A stretch of 11,510 nucleotides of DNA from AEGEAN-183 sp964002385 (GTDB lineage: Bacteria > Pseudomonadota > Gammaproteobacteria > Magnimaribacterales > Magnimaribacteraceae). The stretch covers positions 1-11,510 of the forward strand of contig CAXFFS010000044.1 of NCBI GenBank assembly GCA_964002385.1, read 5' to 3'. Within the stretch, counting starts at the first letter, position 1, and each line of letters opens with the position of its first letter. The translations under genes were made by a program, and so were the position numbers. The notes beneath the pieces were generated by a model, which saw only the letters and a program-made list of their open reading frames with translations, was not told where the DNA came from and made no database searches. Positions 1-5,870 of the stretch are shown here, one piece after another.

Positions 1-442
1 TAGCGTTTATATAACCCCCTTCTAAAGAAATATTTGCTCCCATTTTTCTCATGGCTTCTATGTGTAGATTAACTGGCCTGCTTCCAATAGCGCACCCACC
101 AGGAAGAGCGACTCTAGCTTCATTGAATTTAGCTAATAAGGGTCCTAAGACCAATATTGAAGCTCTCATGGTTTTCACTAATTCATATCTTGCATTTAAG
201 TTTTTAATTGAAGAGGGATCAACATAAACATCCATATCTTCATTAAGCATGATATCTATACCCATAGATCCCAATAACTCAATCATAGTAGTCACATCAT
301 TTAGGTGAGGTAAGTTACCCACTTTCATTGGAGAATCAGCCAATAAAGAAGCTGCCAATACAGGCAAGGCAGAGTTTTTTGCTCCTGAAGCTGTAATTTC
401 TCCATTTAGCTCATTTTTTCCTTTGATCAACAGTTTATCCAT
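1..442 (-). CDS. murA: UDP-N-acetylglucosamine 1-carboxyvinyltransferase MurA (partial, N-terminal 147 residues)
   Basis: MurA transfers enolpyruvate from phosphoenolpyruvate to UDP-GlcNAc, the first committed step of peptidoglycan synthesis, in the cytoplasm. Translating the minus strand from the ATG at 442 gives an open frame to the window edge; about two thirds of a usual protein of about 420 residues lies outside. Visible signatures are SGAKNSALP with the substrate-binding Lys22-Asn23, an Arg in TMRASI at residue 93, and the active-site loop PGGCAIGSRPVNLH with the catalytic Cys at residue 117. The start is supported by AGGAA on the minus strand at 456-452, nine bases upstream, which overlaps the mlaC stop codon and suggests translational coupling. 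The gene lies 12 nt after mlaC; the usual mlaB and ibaG genes between them are absent. Identification is near certain. Confidence 0.97.
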   Translation of the reverse strand, partial: MDKLLIKGKNELNGEITASGAKNSALPVLAASLLADSPMKVGNLPHLNDVTTMIELLGSMGIDIMLNEDMDVYVDPSSIKNLNARYELVKTMRASILVLGPLLAKFNEARVALPGGCAIGSRPVNLHIEAMRKMGANISLEGGYINA

Positions 443-451
443 AAAAATTAT

Positions 452-456
452 TTCCT
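452..456 (-). promoter_or_regulatory. Shine-Dalgarno site of murA, overlapping the mlaC stop
   Basis: The minus strand reads AGGAA here, with 9 nt before the murA ATG at 442. Its first two bases are the last two bases of the mlaC TAG stop codon (457-455). A ribosome finishing mlaC would sit over the murA initiation region, so coupling is likely. It is one of the few clear ribosome binding sites in the window. Confidence 0.6.
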
Positions 457-1060
457 AAATTGAAGTAACCCATTTCTCTATAACTAAATCTAAGTCATTA
501 GATTCGCTTTTCATAAGAGAATAAAATTGATTTCTGAAAGTTAGTCCAAGATTAACGCCATTTATCACAATGTTAATTAATTTCCATTGTCCCTGGTCAT
601 TTAGATACATATCGTAAGTGGCAGGATAGACTTTCGTAGAAGTAACTATTTGTAAAGAAACCTTTTCTCTATTCCCTTTAGACGATTTCTTAGTTTCTTG
701 TGAAACTATTATCTTTTCATCTTTAAATTCAGCTAAAGTTTTTGAGTAAGATTTAAGAAGAGTTGATTTAAAAGCCTTATTAAATTTTTCAATTTGTCTC
801 TTATTTGCATCCTTATAATATTTACCCATAACATTTCTAGAAATTCTTTTAAAATCTACTAATGGTTGTAAAGATAGAGAAATCGCATTGATAAATTCTT
901 CTGGATCTTCCTTATATTGTCCCTGTTTTGCAATTACTACAGCGACGATATCATCGTGTATTTTTTCGACATACTCTGAAGAAGATTCAGAGTAAGCCTC
1001 GCTTGAAAAAATTAAAACTGGAAAAAAAAGTAAACTAAAATAGAAAAATAGTGGTCTCAT
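455..1060 (-). CDS. mlaC: MlaC/Ttg2D-family periplasmic phospholipid-binding protein
   Basis: MlaC is the soluble periplasmic carrier that moves phospholipid between the outer-membrane MlaA complex and the inner-membrane MlaFEDB ABC transporter. The product is 201 residues (E. coli MlaC is 211). It begins with a signal-peptide-like segment (residues 1-23: MR, then a Phe/Leu-rich core, then small residues ending SEAYS). The family core is recognisable: QPLVDFKRISRNVMGKYYKDA at about 65-85, followed by a helical stretch resembling 'QREAYFAAFREYLKQAYG' in E. coli, and a C-terminal INGVNLGLTFRNQF segment resembling the 'EGVSMITTKQNEW' region. The start is the only Met that keeps the signal peptide; no good SD precedes it. 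The usual partners mlaF, mlaE, mlaD and mlaB are not adjacent: the divergent yrbG lies directly upstream and murA directly downstream. MlaC is thus an orphan at this locus. Confidence 0.92.
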   Translation of the reverse strand: MRPLFFYFSLLFFPVLIFSSEAYSESSSEYVEKIHDDIVAVVIAKQGQYKEDPEEFINAISLSLQPLVDFKRISRNVMGKYYKDANKRQIEKFNKAFKSTLLKSYSKTLAEFKDEKIIVSQETKKSSKGNREKVSLQIVTSTKVYPATYDMYLNDQGQWKLINIVINGVNLGLTFRNQFYSLMKSESNDLDLVIEKWVTSI

Positions 1061-1101
1061 AAGTGTTAAGAGATAATTAGAGCTATATGAAATTTGAAGT
1101 T

Positions 1102-1110
1102 ATTATAACA
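1102..1110 (-). promoter_or_regulatory. Probable extended -10 promoter for mlaC-murA
   Basis: On the minus strand this reads TGT followed by TATAAT, a perfect -10 box with the TGn extension. No good -35 is visible at 16-18 nt, as expected when an extended -10 is used. Transcription would begin near 1095 and leave a leader of about 35 nt before the mlaC ATG at 1060. The same gap (1061-1163) must hold the promoter for divergent yrbG; the best plus-strand candidate there, TTGAAG (1094-1099) with TTAAAC (1117-1122) at 17-nt spacing, is weak. Confidence 0.5.
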
Positions 1111-1163
1111 TCTGCATTAAACAACCCTGATGAATTAAAGATCATTCTTTAAGAGCCTTTGAA

Positions 1164-2114
1164 GTGACTACTCTAACTTTTCTATATATTTTTTCTGGTA
1201 CTGCCCTTGTCTGGATAAGCGCACAAAAACTAGAGAAATACTCTGTTTTATCTGCATCCAAGTACGGAATGTCACCTTTTCTTATTGGATCAACTGTGAT
1301 TGCATTTGGAACATCTGCTCCTGAAATGTTAACTAGCCTTTTTGCTGCTTTGGACAACAAAGCTGTAATGGTAGTTGGTAATGTCATAGGCTCTAATGTA
1401 GCAAATATAGCTTTGGTTTTTGGAATAACCTTAGGAGTATTATTTTTTAGAAAAGAAGATTTTTTAGCAAAGCCAGAAATTTCCTTAAACTTGATTATTC
1501 TGATTCTATCAACGCTTTTGATTTGTATAATTTTAAACTTTGATCCTTTTAATTTTTACTCTTCAATAACTCTTCTTGCAGCTTTGTTTGTAGTCATTGT
1601 TATCTGGTATAAAACTAATACAGGTAATGAATCGCAATTTGAGAGATCCGAAGAGAAATACTTGTTACTTAAACTAGTGTTATCTTTAGCTTTTTTAGTT
1701 ATTGGTGCTTGGTTAATTACAAATGGTGCCTTGAATATTTTAGAAACTCTAGGATTAGGGGAGCTGTTTGTAGGCTTTACTGTCTTAGCAATTGGAACAA
1801 GTCTACCTGAAATTGCAGCTGCACTAGCCTTAGCATCAAAAGGAAGAAACGAAGCGGTAGCTGGAACTCTTATTGGTTCAAATATTTTTAACGGTCTTTT
1901 TGTTTTGGCTATTCCTGGAATCATTGGATCTTCATCTAGCTATAATTCTTCATGGAACTCTTCATTGGTTTTACTTATTTTTGTAACGGTCGTCTTTTGT
2001 TTATATGTATTTTTAAGAACAAAAAAACCAAAGAGAGCAAGTTTAGGGATATGTATTTTATTGTTTATAAGTTATTTCTTATCGTTATCATTGGTATATA
2101 CATATAGTAATTAA
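1164..2114 (+). CDS. yrbG: YrbG-type calcium/sodium:cation antiporter (CaCA family)
   Basis: This is an inner-membrane cation exchanger of the CaCA superfamily, the family of E. coli YrbG and the archaeal NCX exchanger; its ion and physiological role are not settled in bacteria. The 316-residue protein (E. coli YrbG is 325) has about ten hydrophobic segments and the two inverted alpha repeats that form the ion site: VIAFGTSAPEMLTSL at 45-59 with GNVIGSNVANI at 72-82, and VLAIGTSLPEIAAAL at 207-221 with GTLIGSNIFN at 234-243. The acidic Glu of each GTS-PE motif is present (residues 54 and 216). The GTG start at 1164 aligns with the E. coli N-terminus, and an in-frame stop at 1131 excludes a longer product. 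It is the first gene of the plus-strand operon, 11 nt before kdsD, the same order as in E. coli. Confidence 0.93.
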   Translation: MTTLTFLYIFSGTALVWISAQKLEKYSVLSASKYGMSPFLIGSTVIAFGTSAPEMLTSLFAALDNKAVMVVGNVIGSNVANIALVFGITLGVLFFRKEDFLAKPEISLNLIILILSTLLICIILNFDPFNFYSSITLLAALFVVIVIWYKTNTGNESQFERSEEKYLLLKLVLSLAFLVIGAWLITNGALNILETLGLGELFVGFTVLAIGTSLPEIAAALALASKGRNEAVAGTLIGSNIFNGLFVLAIPGIIGSSSSYNSSWNSSLVLLIFVTVVFCLYVFLRTKKPKRASLGICILLFISYFLSLSLVYTYSN

Positions 2115-2125
2115 AAGAAGAAAGT

Positions 2126-3094
2126 ATGAAAAAAACAAATCATATTAATTCAGCTAAAAGGACCTTAGATATTGAATCAAAGGCCCTCACCAAGCTTGCA
2201 GCCAATTTAGATCAAAAATTCTCTAATTTATGTGAAGTGATTTTAAGGAGTAAAGGAAAAATAATTACTTTGGGAGTTGGTAAGTCAGGTCACATAGCTC
2301 AAAAAATATCTGCTACGCTTTCAAGTACTGGTTCTCCCTCTTATTTTATACACGCTACTGAAGCCCTTCATGGTGACATAGGTGTAATTTCTAAAAATGA
2401 TAGTGTGCTAATCTTGTCACATTCAGGAGAATCAAAAGAAATAATAGATCTAATTCCCTCTTTAAAAAATATTGGATGTAAGATCTTCTCTTTTACAGGA
2501 CCTACTGAATCTACGATTGCTAAAAGTACTGATATCAATATTTCGACAGAAGTAGACAAAGAAGCCTGCCCTTTAGATCTAGCTCCAACTTCTAGCACAA
2601 CAGCTGCTTTAGCTTTAGGAGATGCCTTGGCGATTGCTTTATTGGAAAGCAGAAAATTTAGTCCTCAAGATTTTGCTAAATCTCATCCAGGAGGAAAGCT
2701 TGGAAAGAAGTTAACTTTAAAGGTGGAGGATATTATGAGTAAGGGTAAAGACTTCCCTTTTGTTAGTCCAAACACACTCCTCTCAAAAGCCTTAGTAGAA
2801 ATTTCTAACAAAGGACTTGGAATGGTTGCAGTTGTAGATAAAAAGAAACTAAAAGGAGTTTTTACAGATGGTGACCTAAGAAGAACTATTGGATCCAAAA
2901 AAGATATCCATAAAACAAAGATTTCTTTGGTTATGTCAAAAAATGTTAAAACAATACAACAATCTTCTTTGGCATCAAAAGCTATAGAGACAATGGAGAA
3001 AAACAATATTTACGTATTAATTGTTCTGGACTCTAAAAAGATTCCAGTTGGGGTCTTACGCATGCATGACTTGATGCAATCTGGTTTGGTATAA
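2126..3094 (+). CDS. kdsD: D-arabinose 5-phosphate isomerase KdsD
   Basis: KdsD interconverts D-ribulose 5-phosphate and D-arabinose 5-phosphate, the first step toward Kdo, the inner-core sugar of LPS; it is cytoplasmic. The 322-residue product (E. coli KdsD is 328) has an N-terminal SIS sugar-phosphate isomerase domain (about 35-180) and two CBS domains (about 200-255 and 265-322). Sites equivalent to E. coli Lys59, Glu111, Glu152 and His193 are all present with a constant offset of six: Lys53 in GVGKSGH, Glu105 in SGESKE, Glu146 in DKEACP and His187 in KSHPGG. LAPTSSTTAAL at 152-162 is also typical. The ATG at 2126 follows a purine-rich AAGAAGAAAG. The gene lies 11 nt after yrbG and 7 nt before lptC. 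kdsC (Kdo 8-phosphate phosphatase), which normally lies between kdsD and lptC, is missing. Confidence 0.97.
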   Translation: MKKTNHINSAKRTLDIESKALTKLAANLDQKFSNLCEVILRSKGKIITLGVGKSGHIAQKISATLSSTGSPSYFIHATEALHGDIGVISKNDSVLILSHSGESKEIIDLIPSLKNIGCKIFSFTGPTESTIAKSTDINISTEVDKEACPLDLAPTSSTTAALALGDALAIALLESRKFSPQDFAKSHPGGKLGKKLTLKVEDIMSKGKDFPFVSPNTLLSKALVEISNKGLGMVAVVDKKKLKGVFTDGDLRRTIGSKKDIHKTKISLVMSKNVKTIQQSSLASKAIETMEKNNIYVLIVLDSKKIPVGVLRMHDLMQSGLV

Positions 3095-3101
3095 GTTTTA
3101 A

Positions 3102-3833
3102 GTGAAAAGAGTTAGTTTCCTTCTTTTCGGTTTTATTTTTATAGGACTCTACCTATTTATCTATGATCCGAACTCTTCTTTTAAGGAACAAGAAATTAAG
3201 CAAACACAGTTTTTTTCTGTCATAAAGCCTATCTGGAAAATACAAATTCAAAATACAAAAGATTCATATGAATTAAACTCTCTAAAAGCCTTACAAGAAG
3301 AAAATAAAGAGGTTTTTTTATTAGATGAACCTATTTTTAAAACTTATCGGGATAATAAATCAAAAAGCTCTGCTTCATCAGTAAGCGCTGTATTTGATTT
3401 GGGTAATGAATTATTAATAATGACAAATAATGTTCATCTAACCATTTCAGAAAAGAATGAAAAAATTGATCTATTTACCAAAAAACTTAATTTCGATTTT
3501 AAGAAAGGGTCAATAACTTCAAAGAATGAAATAGAGTTAAAGAATTCTTTTTTAAAATTAGAAGGCAAAGGATTTGAGCTTAATCAAGATAAAAATGGAC
3601 AAAGTGAGTTAACTTTAACCGAAGTTTATTTTATGCAAGACAATGACACAGGAAATAATTTATTTGGAAAAGCCGATCTTATATTTTATAAGAGCTCCTC
3701 TGATATATTTACTATGATAGGTTCAGCTCAAATAAAAGATGAATTTTCAGTAATTAATGCTGAAGAAATAGAGTTCAACTTTAAAACTAAAAATATAGTG
3801 AGTTCAAAGAAGTCTAAAATAACTAAGTCTTAA
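3102..3833 (+). CDS. lptC: LptC, apparently fused to the C-terminal part of LptA (LptC-LptA hybrid)
   Basis: LptC is the membrane-anchored first segment of the periplasmic beta-jellyroll bridge that carries LPS from LptB2FG toward LptA and LptD. The 243-residue product is longer than E. coli LptC (191). Residues 5-21 form a single N-terminal membrane anchor after MKR. Residues 56-174 follow LptC in order: YELNSLKALQ, EPIFKTY, SVSAVFDLGNELLIMTNNV, KIDLFTKKLNFD, ITSKNEIELK, FLKLEGKGFEL. Residues 175-240 then stop resembling LptC and resemble the C-terminal half of LptA: VYFMQDND (compare FYQMQDNG in E. coli LptA), GKADLIFYKSSSDIFTMIGSAQIKD, then INAEEIEFNFKTKNIVS. No separate lptA exists between this gene and lptB, where it normally lies; the gap is 1 nt. 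The GTG start is fixed by an in-frame stop at 3099-3101 and by the anchor. The LptC identity is firm; the LptA assignment of the tail rests on remembered E. coli sequence. Confidence 0.88.
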   Translation: MKRVSFLLFGFIFIGLYLFIYDPNSSFKEQEIKQTQFFSVIKPIWKIQIQNTKDSYELNSLKALQEENKEVFLLDEPIFKTYRDNKSKSSASSVSAVFDLGNELLIMTNNVHLTISEKNEKIDLFTKKLNFDFKKGSITSKNEIELKNSFLKLEGKGFELNQDKNGQSELTLTEVYFMQDNDTGNNLFGKADLIFYKSSSDIFTMIGSAQIKDEFSVINAEEIEFNFKTKNIVSSKKSKITKS

Positions 3834-3834
3834 T

Positions 3835-4551
3835 ATGAAGTTGCAGGCTAAGAATCTAACAAAAAAATATCTAGGCAAGGTTGTGGTTGATCGACTCAAC
3901 ATTACTTTAAAACCTGGAGAAATTTTAGGATTGCTGGGCCCTAATGGAGCAGGTAAAACCACTTTTTTTTATATGATTGCAGGATTAATAAGATCTGATT
4001 CTGGAAAAATATTAATTGATGAAGAAGATGTTACTGATAAAACTGTTTCACTTAGAGCAAGCAAGGGTTTAGCCTATTTACCACAAGAACCTTCTGTCTT
4101 TGGACGACTAACTGTGGAAGAAAATATTTTAGCTGCCTTAGAGCAAAGAAGAGATATAAATAAAGAACAAAAGCAGCGTGAATTAGAAAGACTAGTTGAA
4201 GAGTTTCAGCTAAAAAGATTCTTAAAAACTAAATCAATTAAACTTTCAGGAGGCGAAAGAAGAAGGGTTGAAATTGCAAGATCATTAAGCTCAAACCCAA
4301 GATTTATTTTGTTAGACGAACCCTTTGCTGGTATAGATCCTATAGCAGTTTCAGAACTGAAAAAAACACTTAAAAAACTTAAAAGTTTAAAACTAGGAAT
4401 ACTTATAAGTGACCACAATGTAAGAGAGACCATGCAAATTTGTGACAATGTTTTAATAATGAGTGAAGGGAAGGCAATAGCAGAGGGGACTCCAAAGGAG
4501 GTTTCTGCTAATGATTTAGTTAAAGAGGTCTATTTAGGCCAAGACTTCTAG
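3835..4551 (+). CDS. lptB: LPS export ABC transporter ATP-binding protein LptB
   Basis: LptB is the cytoplasmic ATPase of LptB2FGC, which extracts LPS from the inner membrane and pushes it onto the periplasmic bridge. The 238-residue product (E. coli LptB is 241) has all the nucleotide-binding motifs: Walker A GPNGAGKTT with Lys41, the Q-loop YLPQEP with Gln84, the signature LSGGE at 137-141, Walker B ILLDEP with Glu162, the D-loop GIDP at 166-169, and the switch His194 in SDHNVRET. The LptB-typical C-terminus EGTPKEV...VYLGQDF is intact. It begins 1 nt after the lptC stop with no Shine-Dalgarno site, so its translation is probably coupled to lptC. rpoN follows after 6 nt. LptF and LptG are not encoded here, as is usual in this cluster. 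Confidence 0.98.
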   Translation: MKLQAKNLTKKYLGKVVVDRLNITLKPGEILGLLGPNGAGKTTFFYMIAGLIRSDSGKILIDEEDVTDKTVSLRASKGLAYLPQEPSVFGRLTVEENILAALEQRRDINKEQKQRELERLVEEFQLKRFLKTKSIKLSGGERRRVEIARSLSSNPRFILLDEPFAGIDPIAVSELKKTLKKLKSLKLGILISDHNVRETMQICDNVLIMSEGKAIAEGTPKEVSANDLVKEVYLGQDF

Positions 4552-4557
4552 TAGATT

Positions 4558-5841
4558 ATGAAACAGGGGTTAAAACAACTACCTAAACAATCTCTAGCTC
4601 TAACTCCATTACTTCAGAGTCAAATTAGACTTTTGTCTTTGCCTGGGAGAGAAATTCGCATGAGTCTAAATGAACTTATCAAAGAGTTCTGTGAAGAAGA
4701 AAGCAAAGAGTTTTTTCTTTTTAAAGATATAGTTTTAGGAGATCAATACAACCATCTGTTTCAAAAGGGAAATCAACCCCTAGATTATGAATATCTACTT
4801 TCTCAAGAGAAAGATATAAAGAGTATTCTTTTAGATCAACTCTACTTGCTAAATATCGAAGAACATGAAATTTCTATTGGGGAGTATCTAATTGATTCGA
4901 TAAATAATGATGGAAGACTGGATATTAATTTAGAATTTGATGATATTTCTTTATTTGTTCATGAGTCTTTTAATCTCCAAGTTGGAAAAAGAGAGATTGA
5001 AAAAGTTCTCTTAGTAATTCAAAACTTAGAACCCGTAGGGTGTGGCTACAGAAATATACTCGAATCATTGATGATTCAAACAGATAACTTAGAAATAGAG
5101 GATAAAGAAAAGTTAATTATTAAGAAATATCTTAAGGAATTTTCTGATGAGGATAAAGGTCTAACGAATTTAGATCCGAAAATAGAAAGTATCTTAAAAC
5201 AACTAAATTTCAACCCCTGTAACCAAACGGATTCAAATGAAGTTAGCTATATTCGTCCAGATTTAATAACTATTGAAAATACTGGTAAATTGGAAGTAAC
5301 TCTAAATGATACTTTTTTAATTGAATCTCTTACACATAAACTTAAAACTTCAGTTAAAAAGACTTCTTCAATAAAAAAAAATGAAGCCCTTTCCTTTATT
5401 ACTGGGCTCGAGAGGCGTCAAAAAACGCTTCTAAAAGTAGCTAAATTTATAGTTTCAAAACAAGAAAAATATTTGCTCAATTCTAAAGAACTTTTGCCCT
5501 TATCATTAAAGCAAATTGCAAAGTCTACGGGAGTAAGTGAATCAACTGTTTCTAGAATAGTAAGATTTAAGTATCTACAGCTACCTAATAGAAATATACC
5601 CTTATCGTCTCTATTAGAAAAAAAGGTAACTTTAAGATCCTCTGGAGGTAAGGAAGTTTCTCCTAATCAATTAACAAAACTTATAATAAAAATTATTGAA
5701 GAAGAAAAAAAATTAGAACCTCTTAGTGATCAAAAAATTAAAAAGTATCTACAAGAAAAATACAAGGTAAGTATAGCAAGACGAACAGTAGCTAAATATC
5801 GTCAACAAGCTCAGTTATTACCCTCTAGACTAAGAAATTAG
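4558..5841 (+). CDS. rpoN: RNA polymerase sigma-54 factor RpoN
   Basis: Sigma-54 directs core RNA polymerase to -24/-12 promoters and needs an AAA+ enhancer-binding activator to open them. The product is 427 residues (E. coli 477). Region I is recognisable at the N-terminus (MKQGLKQLPKQSLALTPLLQSQIRLLSL, typical Q/L-rich pattern), but its end, usually a SNPLLE-like motif, reads EFCEEESKEFF. The acidic linker is short. The core-binding domain includes DGRLD (118-122) and LEPVGCGYRNILESL (157-171). The helix-turn-helix that contacts -12 spans about 315-338 (LSLKQIAKSTGVSESTVSRIV), and the RpoN box ARRTVAKYRQ lies at 407-416 near the C-terminus. It is last in the operon, 6 nt after lptB, the conserved gammaproteobacterial position; hpf, ptsN and rapZ, which usually follow, are absent. 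Identification is certain. Confidence 0.97.
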   Translation: MKQGLKQLPKQSLALTPLLQSQIRLLSLPGREIRMSLNELIKEFCEEESKEFFLFKDIVLGDQYNHLFQKGNQPLDYEYLLSQEKDIKSILLDQLYLLNIEEHEISIGEYLIDSINNDGRLDINLEFDDISLFVHESFNLQVGKREIEKVLLVIQNLEPVGCGYRNILESLMIQTDNLEIEDKEKLIIKKYLKEFSDEDKGLTNLDPKIESILKQLNFNPCNQTDSNEVSYIRPDLITIENTGKLEVTLNDTFLIESLTHKLKTSVKKTSSIKKNEALSFITGLERRQKTLLKVAKFIVSKQEKYLLNSKELLPLSLKQIAKSTGVSESTVSRIVRFKYLQLPNRNIPLSSLLEKKVTLRSSGGKEVSPNQLTKLIIKIIEEEKKLEPLSDQKIKKYLQEKYKVSIARRTVAKYRQQAQLLPSRLRN

Positions 5842-5870
5842 ATACAACTATAAAAATAAAATATAAAGAT
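5842..5870. other. 29-nt convergent gap between rpoN and yhdP without a recognisable terminator
   Basis: The two operons meet head to head across 29 bases that are almost entirely A and T. I see no GC stem followed by a T-run on either strand. The only hairpin-like element is CTAA-GAAA-TTAG at 5830-5841 at the very end of rpoN, a 4-bp stem too weak to be convincing. Termination may rely on Rho, or on the two polymerases meeting, or transcripts may read through antisense. Confidence 0.4.

Noticed and set aside
1087..1152. A 21-codon open frame (starts MKFEVIITSA) between mlaC and yrbG
   Set aside because: It has an ATG and a stop but no convincing ribosome binding site, overlaps the probable mlaC promoter, and resembles nothing I know. 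It is short enough to arise by chance.
1142..1924. Minus-strand open frames opposite yrbG
   Set aside because: They lie entirely opposite a well-conserved membrane transporter gene, and their translations show no domain, signal or start context.
2368..3006. Minus-strand open frames opposite kdsD
   Set aside because: These are antisense shadows of a clear SIS/CBS enzyme gene; the products are low in recognisable motifs.
4206..4448. Minus-strand open frame opposite lptB
   Set aside because: It is the reverse of the LptB signature and Walker B region; no independent evidence.
5830..5841. CTAA-GAAA-TTAG hairpin at the end of rpoN as an intrinsic terminator
   Set aside because: The stem is only 4 bp and A/T-rich, and no T-run follows it.
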